Notes under the pieces: model-generated
What the model was told of the DNA's origin: nothing
The model's input: the letters and a program-made list of their open reading frames with translations, nothing else
Databases searched by the model: none
Made by a program: the position numbers and the translations under genes
DNA from: an uncultured Prevotellaceae bacterium
Lineage (GTDB): Bacteria; Bacteroidota; Bacteroidia; Bacteroidales; Bacteroidaceae
Assembly: GCA_900318685.1 (NCBI GenBank)
Contig: ONLL01000004.1
Coordinates: forward strand, 207,651-271,650
Direction: 5' to 3'
DNA length: 64,000 nt
Shown: piece by piece, positions 8,846-17,226 of the stretch
Numbering within the stretch: the first letter of the stretch is position 1
Layout: every line of letters begins with the position of its first letter

Positions 8846-10990
8846 TTATTTTCTATGCAGGCGACGGAGGATGGCATCGTAAATACTGCTTTCCTCCTTA
8901 TGCTGTGCCTCCGTGAAGCTCATGCTGTCGTCCTTGGTTTCTGCACCATACTGATCGGGGAAGATAATCATAAGATTCTTACCACTAAAGTACTCCTGCA
9001 GCTCATCGGGCAGCCGCTCCAAGGCATTCTTGTAGGAAATGGTGCCTTTACGAGCTGTAACCACCACGAACATATGGTCTTCAGCTATATGCGATGCCAA
9101 CTGTGGCAGCTCGTTCCAGTGCTCCATCAGTGTATAACCAGCACGCACACTAGGATGGCGCAGGTGCAAATAGTTGGCGATCAGTTCCGTAGACTCCTGG
9201 CGTCCGTGAAACTCGATACGACAGTCGAGCTGTCCGGCAAATCGGCACAGACGTTCCAGCCAACGATGAAAACCCGGTTCATATTCTGCCCTCGATGGCA
9301 CGGCCACCTGAATACGTCGCAAGGTGTTAAGAGGCTGCACGAAGCGTGTGAGGATAATCTGACGGTTCAGCCCGTTGTAGAGGCTTTGTATGAACTCTCC
9401 CCAGAACTTGGGATTGACGTCGGTATGGACATGCATACCCATCACGATCTCTGAGCAGGCATATTCTCGGAAAGCATGTTTAATACCGTTGGCAATGTTC
9501 GTAGCCAGGCGCACCTGTGTCACCACTCGCACCTCTGCCGCCACTGCCTGTTGTTGAAGTTGTGACAGCAGACGTATCCCCTGCTCCTGTCCTGAGCTGC
9601 TCTTATGGTCATCATACACTACATTCAGCGCCACCAAGTCACGATTGAGCTTGGCATTTCGCATGAGCAGAGAGAGACTGAGCAGCTGTGGCGCAATGTC
9701 GGGATATTTTACGCAAAGCAATATCTTTTCGTCGTCCTCATTAGTGTTGGCAGGCTGCAGATGCATTTTCTCGTTCAGCACAATCTTCTTAGCAGCCCGC
9801 TCAGTGACTAGTGTTGAAACGATACAAGTGACCAGAATCATCATGACCACACCATTCAGCATATCATCGTTGACCAAATCAAGGCGCATGCCCACCATCA
9901 CCATAGCGATAGCACCTGCTGCATGAGCCGAAGTGAGGCCAAACATCATATTGCCGTCACGCTGTGTCAATCGGAAGAGGAGACTGGAGAAATAGGCAGC
10001 TACGGCCTTGCCAAAGGTGCCGAAGAAAGCAATAAGCAGTACGATCCACACCACCTCGCCACCCTGCAACAGTGTCCGAACATTGATGAGCATACCCACA
10101 CCAATAAGGAAATAGGGTATGAAGATGGCGTTGCCGATAAATTCGATGCGATTCATCAGCGGTGACACCTGAGGAATATACCTATTTAATACTAGTCCCG
10201 AGAAAAATGCGCCGAAGATGCCCTCCAACCCTATAAGTGTTGTCAATGCAGCACTGAGGAACATCACTGACAACACATAGATATACTGCATCACCGAGTC
10301 ACTATAGCGACGAAGGAAATAGCGTGTCAGACGTGGAATGAGCAGCACGGCGCCAATCATAAAGGCCGCCAATTTCAGGAGGAAGAACAGCAGGAACAGC
10401 AACTGAGTTGCCCATGAAGGCAGCTGTATGTCGACAGGAAGGCCCTTACCACCCATCGTTGCAGATAGCCCGGCAATCATGACAAGCGCCATGAAAAGCG
10501 AGATCATCGACGAACCCACACTCAGCCCCACAGAATGATGTTGCTGCAAGCCGTAGCGCCCAATAATGGGATAAGCCACCAGCGTATTCGATGCCATGAT
10601 ACACCCTAGCAAGAACGACGTAGCATCGCTATAACCAAGGACAAGCTTCGCCATTGCATACGTCATGACAAGCGGAACAAAGCAGGTAAGGATGCCAAAG
10701 ATGAGGAAATGACGAGAGTGGCGCTTCACACTTTCCATGTCCATCTCCAGTCCTGCCAAGAACATGATATAGTATATGCCCACCTGTCCGAAGATCTCGA
10801 AGGAACTGCCTCGTGCCAGGATATTCAGTCCGAAGGGCCCCACAAGCACACCTGCCAGCACCATGCCTATGATATGCGGGATGCGCAGCTTACTCATGAT
10901 GATAGGAGCAAAGAGTATGATGAGCAACACCACGAAGAAAATCATCGTGGGATCGCTTATCAGGGGTTTTGCAGCCAAGAGAATTGTCAT
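8846..10990 (-). CDS. CPA2-type cation:proton antiporter
   Basis: A 714-aa inner-membrane protein. The first ~400 residues contain about a dozen hydrophobic segments, beginning [20 protein letters not shown], with [19 protein letters not shown], the family motif around the first helices. The C-terminal ~300 residues are soluble and include [19 protein letters not shown] and [17 protein letters not shown], compatible with universal-stress-like regulatory domains. Sodium or potassium exchange for protons is the family function; the ion cannot be read from sequence. The promoter TAACTTTG (10999-11006, minus) is so close that the second ATG (10945) could be the true start. lolD follows after 28 bp. 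Confidence 0.9.
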   Translation of the reverse strand: MTILLAAKPLISDPTMIFFVVLLIILFAPIIMSKLRIPHIIGMVLAGVLVGPFGLNILARGSSFEIFGQVGIYYIMFLAGLEMDMESVKRHSRHFLIFGILTCFVPLVMTYAMAKLVLGYSDATSFLLGCIMASNTLVAYPIIGRYGLQQHHSVGLSVGSSMISLFMALVMIAGLSATMGGKGLPVDIQLPSWATQLLFLLFFLLKLAAFMIGAVLLIPRLTRYFLRRYSDSVMQYIYVLSVMFLSAALTTLIGLEGIFGAFFSGLVLNRYIPQVSPLMNRIEFIGNAIFIPYFLIGVGMLINVRTLLQGGEVVWIVLLIAFFGTFGKAVAAYFSSLLFRLTQRDGNMMFGLTSAHAAGAIAMVMVGMRLDLVNDDMLNGVVMMILVTCIVSTLVTERAAKKIVLNEKMHLQPANTNEDDEKILLCVKYPDIAPQLLSLSLLMRNAKLNRDLVALNVVYDDHKSSSGQEQGIRLLSQLQQQAVAAEVRVVTQVRLATNIANGIKHAFREYACSEIVMGMHVHTDVNPKFWGEFIQSLYNGLNRQIILTRFVQPLNTLRRIQVAVPSRAEYEPGFHRWLERLCRFAGQLDCRIEFHGRQESTELIANYLHLRHPSVRAGYTLMEHWNELPQLASHIAEDHMFVVVTARKGTISYKNALERLPDELQEYFSGKNLMIIFPDQYGAETKDDSMSFTEAQHKEESSIYDAILRRLHRK

Positions 10991-10998
10991 TTCGAGTG

Positions 10999-11057
10999 CA
11001 AAGTTACAATTTTTTTGTCACGAATGGCACTTATTACACGGATTTTTATTACTTTTG
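10999..11057. promoter_or_regulatory. Divergent promoters for the antiporter and asd
   Basis: Minus-strand TAACTTTG at 10999-11006 faces the antiporter; plus-strand TACTTTTG at 11050-11057 faces asd, 36 bp before its ATG. Both fit TAnnTTTG. -33 boxes are not convincing. Confidence 0.6.
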
Positions 11058-11092
11058 CACCCAAAATCGTAGAATTAATAGTTTTTTGACTG

Positions 11093-12115
11093 ATGAAAGT
11101 AGCAATTGTTGGCGCAAGCGGAGCAGTGGGGCAGGAGTTTCTGCGGCTGCTCGACGAGAGACATTTCCCTATGGACGAACTGGTGCTCTTCGGTTCAGAG
11201 CGTTCTGCAGGGCGTAAGTACATTTTTCAGGGTAAGGAGCTGACAGTGAAGCTGCTTCAGCACAACGACGATTTCCGCGACATCGACATTGCCTTCACCT
11301 CTGCAGGTGCCGGCACGTCAAAGGAATTTGCTGAGACCATTACGAAATACGGCTGTGTGATGATCGACAACTCCAGTGCGTTCCGCATGGACGATGATGT
11401 GCCCTTGGTGGTGCCCGAGTGCAATGCGAAGGATGCCCTGAACAGGCCACGTGGCATTATTGCCAATCCCAACTGCACGACGATCATGATGGTGGTAGTG
11501 CTTCAGCCCTTGGAGCAGCTTAGCCATATCCGCCGCATCCACGTCGCATCCTATCAGAGTGCCTCTGGTGCCGGCGCTGCTGCCATGCAGGAGCTGCAGC
11601 AGCAGTACAAGGAGATTGTTGAGACTGGCGAGGTGAAGACCATCAAGAAGTTCCCCCACCAGTTGGCTTATAATGTCATTCCCCAGATTGATGTGTTCCA
11701 GCCCAATGGCTATACAAAGGAAGAGATGAAGATGTTCAACGAGACCCGCAAGATCATGCACACCGATGCCCGTTGCTCAGCGATGTGCGTGCGTGTGTCG
11801 TCGCTGCGCAGCCATTCTGAGAGTGTGTGGATCGAGACCGAGCGCCCCCTCAGCGTAGAAGAGGCTCAACAGGCTATCGCTAATGCTCCTGGCTGCCAGT
11901 TGGTTGACGATCCCTCGACCCTCACCTACCCCATGCCATTAGATACCGCCGGCAAGGACGATGTCTTCGTGGGTCGTGTACGCAAGGACCTGGCCGATGA
12001 CAACGGACTGACGTTCTGGCTCTCTGGCGACCAGATTCGCAAGGGTGCTGCCTTGAATGCCGTTCAGATTGGTGAATACCTGGTGCAAGCGAGAGACTTG
12101 CCATGCTTTGCATGA
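11093..12115 (+). CDS. asd: Aspartate-semialdehyde dehydrogenase with altered C-terminus
   Basis: A 340-aa cytoplasmic NADPH-dependent enzyme making aspartate semialdehyde for lysine/diaminopimelate, threonine and methionine. Rossmann motif [11 protein letters not shown] lies at 6-16, the catalytic Cys128 in [10 protein letters not shown] and the active-site His241 in [10 protein letters not shown]. The last codons are abnormal: a 2 x 77 bp tandem repeat begins inside GEYL. The frame now ends [13 protein letters not shown], whereas joining the repeat borders (AATACCT) would restore ...GEYLK and a stop at 12239-12241. The change affects only the extreme C-terminus, so the enzyme is probably active. 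Confidence 0.94.
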   Translation: MKVAIVGASGAVGQEFLRLLDERHFPMDELVLFGSERSAGRKYIFQGKELTVKLLQHNDDFRDIDIAFTSAGAGTSKEFAETITKYGCVMIDNSSAFRMDDDVPLVVPECNAKDALNRPRGIIANPNCTTIMMVVVLQPLEQLSHIRRIHVASYQSASGAGAAAMQELQQQYKEIVETGEVKTIKKFPHQLAYNVIPQIDVFQPNGYTKEEMKMFNETRKIMHTDARCSAMCVRVSSLRSHSESVWIETERPLSVEEAQQAIANAPGCQLVDDPSTLTYPMPLDTAGKDDVFVGRVRKDLADDNGLTFWLSGDQIRKGAALNAVQIGEYLVQARDLPCFA

Positions 12116-12235
12116 GCATGTCCGAGCGCAGCAAGGCATCGGCTGAAGGTCAATACCTGGTGCAAGCGAGGGACCTGCCATGCTTTGCATGAGCATGTCT
12201 GAGCGCAGCAAGGCATCGGCCGAAGGCCAATACCT
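12075..12235. repeat. Two tandem 77-bp repeats inserted at the asd 3' end
   Basis: Unit 1 is 12075-12151, unit 2 12152-12228, and a partial third AATACCT is at 12229-12235, so each junction carries AATACCT. The units differ at only a few bases. Each contains short palindromic parts (CATGCTTTGCATG, and GCCATGCTTTGC opposite GCAGCAAGGC) that may form an imperfect hairpin. No transposase is nearby. The array lies in the gap before the convergent murF gene and could also act in termination. Confidence 0.88.
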
Positions 12236-12244
12236 CAAGTAACG

Positions 12245-13657
12245 CTATAGAAATTCAGGCAGCTGATAGAGACGTGTGCTATTGCTGCCCTTGACTAAGA
12301 TGAGCCGTCCCTCGGGGCGGCTTTTCTGTAGCTCAGCCTTAACCTCATCGACACTGCCGAACTTACGAAAGGGGCAGTCAGTCTTCCCAAACTCCGAACC
12401 AACGAGCCACACGTCGTTGATACCCGTCTCTTGGATAACGTCCACTATCTGCTGATGCTCCTTCTCACTCTCCTCACCCAGCTCCCGCATATCGCCCAAG
12501 ATGAGCATCTTGGAGGACGAAGGCTGTTGTGAGCCGGATTCCTCTATCGAACAGAAGTTCTCGAGGGCAGCCATCATGCTGGTAGGATTGGCATTATAAG
12601 CATCCACGATGAGATGGTTGTGCCCAGTGTCAACAAACTGCGAACGATTGTTCGTGGGGACATAGCTCTCGAGGGCACGACAGATGGCCTTGCGGTCTAC
12701 ACCGAAATTGATACCCACGGCCACAGCTGCCAGCAGGTTCTGAACATTGTAACTGCCCACAAGATGTGTCTGCACCTTATGCCATTTCTGGCTCTCACCC
12801 GTCTCTTCTAATTCCATCAGCGGCTTACGCCAGCGGAACTTTAGGAAGGGACTATCAGCCTCACCTGCCACTACTTCGCCTGAGATACACGAATACTGCT
12901 TCTCGGGGTCAGTACTATAGGGGGTGACCCACATCTCGTCAGTGATCATGTCCACCAGATAGTCGTTGTCGGCATCGAGGAACACCAACCCGTCTTCACG
13001 CGTACGCAGGTAGTCGTACAGCTCACCCTTCGTATGCACCACGCCTTCAAACGAGCCGAAACCCTGCAAGTGGGCTCGTCCCACATTGGTGATGATGCCA
13101 CAGGTGGGCTCGGCTGTCTCCGCCAGTGTCTTGATGTCACCAGGATGGCTGGCCCCCATCTCTACTACAGCTATCTCATGCTCGGGCCGCAGCCGCAGTA
13201 AAGTCTTGGGCACACCCACATCATTATTGAAGTTGCCCTCCGTAGCCATCACATTATACTTCTCGCTCAGCACAGCTTTCACAAGTTCCTTCGTTGTCGT
13301 CTTGCCATTGGTGCCAGTGATGGCGATTACAGGAATGTCAAACTGACGGCGATGTTCACGAGCCAAATCCTTCAGTGTCTGCAGGGTGTCATCCACGAGG
13401 ATAAGGCCTTTGCTATCACCATCAGTAGGGACCTTATCGGTATAGACAGGATACTGCTCCCCTCCTTCGATGGAATCAGGCAAGGTCTGCACAATGGCAT
13501 AGGCACAACCCTGCCTTAGTGCCTGGGGGGCAAACTGGTTGCCATCGAACTTTTCACCTTTCAGTGCCACAAAGATACTTCCTTCAGGACAGTTACGGCT
13601 GTCAGTAGTGATGCATGGATGCTGTGTATACAGCTTATAGAGTTCCTTGATTTCCAT
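12245..13657 (-). CDS. murF: UDP-N-acetylmuramoyl-tripeptide--D-alanyl-D-alanine ligase
   Basis: A 470-aa Mur ligase adding D-Ala-D-Ala to UDP-MurNAc-tripeptide, the last cytoplasmic step of peptidoglycan precursor synthesis. The N-terminal substrate domain has TDSRNCPEGSIFVALKGEKF. The ATP P-loop is AITGTNGKTTTKEL near residue 110, followed by GNFNNDVGVPKTLL, VVEMGASHPGDI and the C-terminal VDAYNANPTSM and ILGDMRELG motifs that mark MurF. The start MEIKELYKLYTQ at 13657 is placed by the promoter at 13679-13710; the upstream ATG at 13681 would overlap that promoter. Confidence 0.94.
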   Translation of the reverse strand: MEIKELYKLYTQHPCITTDSRNCPEGSIFVALKGEKFDGNQFAPQALRQGCAYAIVQTLPDSIEGGEQYPVYTDKVPTDGDSKGLILVDDTLQTLKDLAREHRRQFDIPVIAITGTNGKTTTKELVKAVLSEKYNVMATEGNFNNDVGVPKTLLRLRPEHEIAVVEMGASHPGDIKTLAETAEPTCGIITNVGRAHLQGFGSFEGVVHTKGELYDYLRTREDGLVFLDADNDYLVDMITDEMWVTPYSTDPEKQYSCISGEVVAGEADSPFLKFRWRKPLMELEETGESQKWHKVQTHLVGSYNVQNLLAAVAVGINFGVDRKAICRALESYVPTNNRSQFVDTGHNHLIVDAYNANPTSMMAALENFCSIEESGSQQPSSSKMLILGDMRELGEESEKEHQQIVDVIQETGINDVWLVGSEFGKTDCPFRKFGSVDEVKAELQKSRPEGRLILVKGSNSTRLYQLPEFL

Positions 13658-13678
13658 AATTATTAACGTTTTTCGCCG

Positions 13679-13726
13679 CAAAGGTACAAAAAAGTTTGGT
13701 AACTCCCAAACTTTTCACTATCTTTG
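13679..13726. promoter_or_regulatory. Overlapping divergent promoters murF / folP
   Basis: Minus strand: TTTG at 13710-13707, 20-bp spacer, TACCTTTG at 13686-13679 (murF). Plus strand: TTTG at 13695-13698, 20-bp spacer, TATCTTTG at 13719-13726 (folP). The -33 boxes lie within each other's spacers in the dyad AAGTTTGG/CCAAACTT, so only one polymerase can occupy the site at a time. Confidence 0.85.
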
Positions 13727-13735
13727 CAAGCGATT

Positions 13736-14542
13736 ATGGACTATACCATCAACATCAAAGGTCAGCTCCTAAACCTTGGGGAGCCACGAGTGATGGGCAT
13801 CCTGAATGTGACGCCCGACTCGTTTTATGCTAGCAGCCGCATGCAGACAGCCGACGAGATTGCTCGCCGTGCTAACCAGATTATGGCCGAAGGAGCCACA
13901 TTCATCGATGTCGGAGCCTGCTCCACACGTCCAAACTCTACACCAGTCAGCGAGCAGGAAGAGATGGAGCGCCTGCGCACAGCCCTCGAAGTGGTGCGCC
14001 GTGAGCTGCCTTTTGCCCCTCTGTCCGTCGACACCTTCCGCCCAGACGTGGCCCGCATGGCTGTCGAGGAGCTTGGTGTCGACATCATCAACGATGTTGG
14101 CAACCCAGACCCAGCCAAACGTCTTGCCATGATGCGAATGGTCTCGCGCCTGCGCGTACCTTATATATTAATGTCATCTGAGCCCACTCTCAGCGACACA
14201 CTTTTGTTCTTTGCCGAACAAGTTCAGCGCCTACGCGACATGGGCCATCACGACATCATTCTCGACCCAGGCTTCGGTTTCGGTAAGACGCTGGAGCAGA
14301 ATTATGCACTTACGTCACAGCTCGAGTGCCTGCAGGTGATGGAGCTGCCGATTCTCGTGGGTGTTTCACGCAAGTCGATGATCTACAGACTGCTGGACAT
14401 CACTCCCGATGACTCACTCAACGGCACCACGGTCCTCCACACCATTGCACTAATGAAAGGAGCCTCCATCCTCCGTGTCCACGATGTCCGTCCTGCTGTG
14501 GAGTGTGTGAGAATTCATAATATGTCGATCACCAAACCATAA
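13736..14542 (+). CDS. folP: Dihydropteroate synthase
   Basis: A 268-aa enzyme joining p-aminobenzoate to dihydropterin pyrophosphate in folate synthesis, the target of sulfonamides. Seen: VMGILNVTPDSF near the start, FIDVGACSTRPNSTPVSEQEE (pterin and loop 2 region), PLSVDTF, INDVGN, ILDPGFGFGKT and LVGVSRKSM. The folded TIM-barrel order and length are normal. ATG 13736 is used; a TTG at 13724 lies inside the -7 box. cdaA follows after 30 bp, suggesting one transcript. Confidence 0.95.
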   Translation: MDYTINIKGQLLNLGEPRVMGILNVTPDSFYASSRMQTADEIARRANQIMAEGATFIDVGACSTRPNSTPVSEQEEMERLRTALEVVRRELPFAPLSVDTFRPDVARMAVEELGVDIINDVGNPDPAKRLAMMRMVSRLRVPYILMSSEPTLSDTLLFFAEQVQRLRDMGHHDIILDPGFGFGKTLEQNYALTSQLECLQVMELPILVGVSRKSMIYRLLDITPDDSLNGTTVLHTIALMKGASILRVHDVRPAVECVRIHNMSITKP

Positions 14543-14572
14543 ATTGTAAACCGAAAATCGCAAATAACAAAG

Positions 14573-15349
14573 ATGTTTTTCAACTTCGGCATCAAAGACG
14601 TCATCGATATCCTGCTCGTAGGCATGATGCTTTACTATGTCTACCGGCTGATGCGCGAGTCACGCTCGCTCAACGTCTTCGTGGGCATCACCATCTTCAT
14701 CGTCGTTTGGCTCTTCGTATCACAAGTGCTCGAGATGAAGCTTCTGGGCACCATTCTCGACAAGCTCGTCTCAGTGGGATTCATCGCCATCATCGTCATC
14801 TTCCAGGAGGACATCCGCAAGTTCCTTTACAACCTCGGCGCACACCAGCGTATGCGACGCCTCCTGAAGTACTTCATGCCCAAGCACACCAAGGACAAAG
14901 ACCGGGAGCAGCTCAAGCGCGACATCATGCCCATCGTGATGGCATGCATGCAGATGTCGAAGGGCAAGGTGGGAGCACTCATCGTCATCCAGCGCGATGC
15001 CTCGCTGACCGATATCATCAGCACTGGCGAGACCATCAATGCGAACATCAACCAACGGCTCATCGAGAACATCTTCTTCAAGAACTCGCCTCTCCACGAC
15101 GGAGCTATGATTATCAGCCAGCACCGCATCCTCGCCGCCGGCTGCATCCTGCCCGTCAGCCACAATCTCGACATCCCCAAGGAGCTTGGTCTGCGCCATC
15201 GCGCCGCCCTAGGCATGTCGCAAGAGAGCGATGCCCTTGTCGTCATCGTCTCTGAAGAGACGGGCAGCATCTCCATCGCCTCCAAAGGTGCCTTCCGCCT
15301 GCGTCTCTCTGCTGAGGAACTCGAGGCAGTGCTCACTGAGGAGCTGTAA
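14573..15349 (+). CDS. cdaA: Diadenylate cyclase, membrane type (CdaA/DacA)
   Basis: A 258-aa membrane-bound enzyme making cyclic di-AMP from two ATP. Three N-terminal hydrophobic helices (about residues 8-75: VIDILLVGMMLYYVY, NVFVGITIFIVVWLF, LVSVGFIAIIVIFQ) precede a DAC domain with the two signature motifs DGAMII (after FKNSPLH) and RHRAALG. The product regulates potassium and osmotic balance in many bacteria. Placement directly behind folP is consistent with co-transcription. A TPR/HTH regulator follows after 29 bp with no promoter in between, so it may ride on this mRNA. Confidence 0.94.
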   Translation: MFFNFGIKDVIDILLVGMMLYYVYRLMRESRSLNVFVGITIFIVVWLFVSQVLEMKLLGTILDKLVSVGFIAIIVIFQEDIRKFLYNLGAHQRMRRLLKYFMPKHTKDKDREQLKRDIMPIVMACMQMSKGKVGALIVIQRDASLTDIISTGETINANINQRLIENIFFKNSPLHDGAMIISQHRILAAGCILPVSHNLDIPKELGLRHRAALGMSQESDALVVIVSEETGSISIASKGAFRLRLSAEELEAVLTEEL

Positions 15350-15378
15350 TAGCTCTTATTATCAATACAAGGCCGTCC

Positions 15379-17088
15379 ATGAATAACAGATTCTTTCCGC
15401 TGATTGCTATCCTGCTGGCACTCCTTACCTTTTCCTGCTCAAGCAATAAACAACAACGTGAGTCATTCACAAATGACACAATCTACACCGAGGCTAAAGC
15501 CATGAGTTTACACGTTACAGAACCAGAACGTGCCTTGATGTTGATTGACTCAGCTGTCATTGCAGGCAACATAACTTGGGAGCGCGGCGAATACCTGAAG
15601 GCTGTCACACAATATAGCGGTCTGAAAAACAGCCCATTGGCCCGCCAAACCTGCATCGACCTATTAGCCAAATCTCCATCCGACTCCAACACTGTGGAGA
15701 ACATCTACACCTTGTTGACAGCCATTGAATACAGCCAAGGCAACTATGCTACCACTGTTCGCTATGCTACAGAAGCCTCGAGGCTGGCCCATACCCTCAA
15801 CCTGCCAAATGACATCGGTAACATGAAAGGTTATATAGCTCATGTTATGGCAGAAACAGGAAAGACCGACGAAGGCATCCAACAGCTGCAAGCAACTATC
15901 AACGAACTGCGACAGATGAACTCATTCAATGGTGTCACTGCCTATCATAGTACAGCCAAAAAACTCCTCCATATCCTGATTGACAACAACCGTTTTGCTG
16001 AGATGGTGCCAGTCTGCGAGGCCATGCTTGAGCGCATTGATGAGCTCGAGTTCCATCCTGAACTTTTCAGCGGCATACCCGACGGCTTCAACACCACAGA
16101 GTTCATTGACTATGCTCGCGGACAGGCACTTACCTTCCTCACCACATCTTACGCTCGTCAGGCTACAGCACTGAGTGCCCCCTCCGAACGGAAGAATATT
16201 CTTCTGGCTATGGCTCGCGCCACTGACAGCGAGGCACGACGCACACATTGGAGTCAGACCCCTGATTACGACCGCATGATAACTGCCGCGCTCCACCATA
16301 TGGGTGAGTTTCAGCGTTTCGACGAAGCTATGGATCGCATCGAAGCCTCCATGCATGACACACTCAACTCCAACTACCTGACAGGCCTGCACTTGCGCTG
16401 CACAGCTGCTGAGATGCGAGGTCGAACGGCAGAGGCCCTTAGCTTTTTAAAGCGTGCCAACGTCATCCGCGACAGTCTTGACCGCCGCAACCAGCGCGAA
16501 CAGCTCAACGAGCTCGCCACTGTCTATCATCTGCAAGAAGAACAGCTTGCCCTCCAACAGAAAGAGGCTGAAGCTCAGAAAACACACATCATCAATATTG
16601 CGCTGACCATCGGACTCTTTGCCGCCATCCTCTTCCTTGTCTGGTTCTTCTGGCAAAAACATATTGTAGACAGAAAAAATCATGTCCTAGTGAAGCTCAT
16701 TAGCGAACTGCAGACACAACACTTCACAGACAATGCCAAAGAGGGAAAAGCTAAGCCCGACCGTGAACTCTTTGACCGAATCGATGCTTATATACGCAAC
16801 GAACATTTATATGCCGACCTCAACCTGCAGCGACAAACGATAATCGACCATTTCGGCATTGGACGGCACACCCTCAACCAGCTCCTGGCAGAGTTTACCG
16901 AGGAGCCTTCGTTCACAACCTACATTAACAATATCCGTATTGAAGAAGCCCTGCACTTGCTCCATCAAGACGGAGGAAGGTCGCTCTCTGATGTCGCAGT
17001 TGCCGTAGGTTTCACCCCCTCAAACCTCCGCCAACAATTCAAAAAGCGCTACGGAATCACTCCTACAGAATACAAAAAAGGCCGATGA
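15379..17088 (+). CDS. TPR-containing membrane regulator with C-terminal AraC-type HTH (copy 1)
   Basis: A 569-aa protein. The N-terminus MNNRFFPLIAILLALLTFSC is a lipoprotein-like signal with Cys20. Residues ~35-390 are helical TPR-like repeats (PERALMLIDSAV, GNYATTVRYATEASRLAHTL, LSFLKRANVIRDSLDRRNQ), ending in a coiled coil. One membrane helix lies at ~401-423 (IINIALTIGLFAAILFLVWF). The last ~100 residues form a double helix-turn-helix of AraC type (RQTIIDHFGIGRHTLNQLL, SLSDVAVAVGFTPSNLRQQF, YGITPTEYKKG). The layout places TPRs in the periplasm and HTH in the cytoplasm. It lies directly upstream of the 2598-aa surface protein gene, its probable target. A paralogue is encoded at 25868-27748. 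Confidence 0.83.
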   Translation: MNNRFFPLIAILLALLTFSCSSNKQQRESFTNDTIYTEAKAMSLHVTEPERALMLIDSAVIAGNITWERGEYLKAVTQYSGLKNSPLARQTCIDLLAKSPSDSNTVENIYTLLTAIEYSQGNYATTVRYATEASRLAHTLNLPNDIGNMKGYIAHVMAETGKTDEGIQQLQATINELRQMNSFNGVTAYHSTAKKLLHILIDNNRFAEMVPVCEAMLERIDELEFHPELFSGIPDGFNTTEFIDYARGQALTFLTTSYARQATALSAPSERKNILLAMARATDSEARRTHWSQTPDYDRMITAALHHMGEFQRFDEAMDRIEASMHDTLNSNYLTGLHLRCTAAEMRGRTAEALSFLKRANVIRDSLDRRNQREQLNELATVYHLQEEQLALQQKEAEAQKTHIINIALTIGLFAAILFLVWFFWQKHIVDRKNHVLVKLISELQTQHFTDNAKEGKAKPDRELFDRIDAYIRNEHLYADLNLQRQTIIDHFGIGRHTLNQLLAEFTEEPSFTTYINNIRIEEALHLLHQDGGRSLSDVAVAVGFTPSNLRQQFKKRYGITPTEYKKGR

Positions 17089-17112
17089 AATCGGGAAAAA
17101 TTGCCTTTATGA

Positions 17113-17156
17113 TGCGCTCATTTGGTCCGAAGCCCAAATGAGTGCATTGTTTTTTG
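17113..17156 (+). terminator. Rho-independent terminator after regulator copy 1
   Basis: A 13-bp stem with one mismatch, TGCGCTCATTTGG (17113-17125) against CCAAATGAGTGCA (17134-17146), is followed by TTGTTTTTTG. It lies 24 bp after the stop codon and separates this gene from the next transcription unit. Confidence 0.82.
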
Positions 17157-17185
17157 TGCCTTATGCTCCTTTTTTTGTAACTTTG
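17153..17185 (+). promoter_or_regulatory. Promoter of the 2598-aa surface protein gene
   Basis: TTTG at 17153-17156, a 21-bp spacer and TAACTTTG at 17178-17185; the ATG is 41 bp downstream. The -33 box overlaps the U-run of the preceding terminator. The phased repeats found before the two 3.2-kilo-residue protein genes are absent here. Confidence 0.7.
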
Positions 17186-17226
17186 TACCCCAAAGACATA
17201 TCGAAAACAATAAAAGCAACAGAAAT

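Noticed and set aside
11093-12115. asd as a pseudogene because of the 3' insertion
   Set aside because: All catalytic residues and the full domain are intact; only the last few residues are replaced.
12075-12235. 77-bp repeats as an insertion sequence
   Set aside because: Too short to encode a transposase; at most a non-autonomous element.
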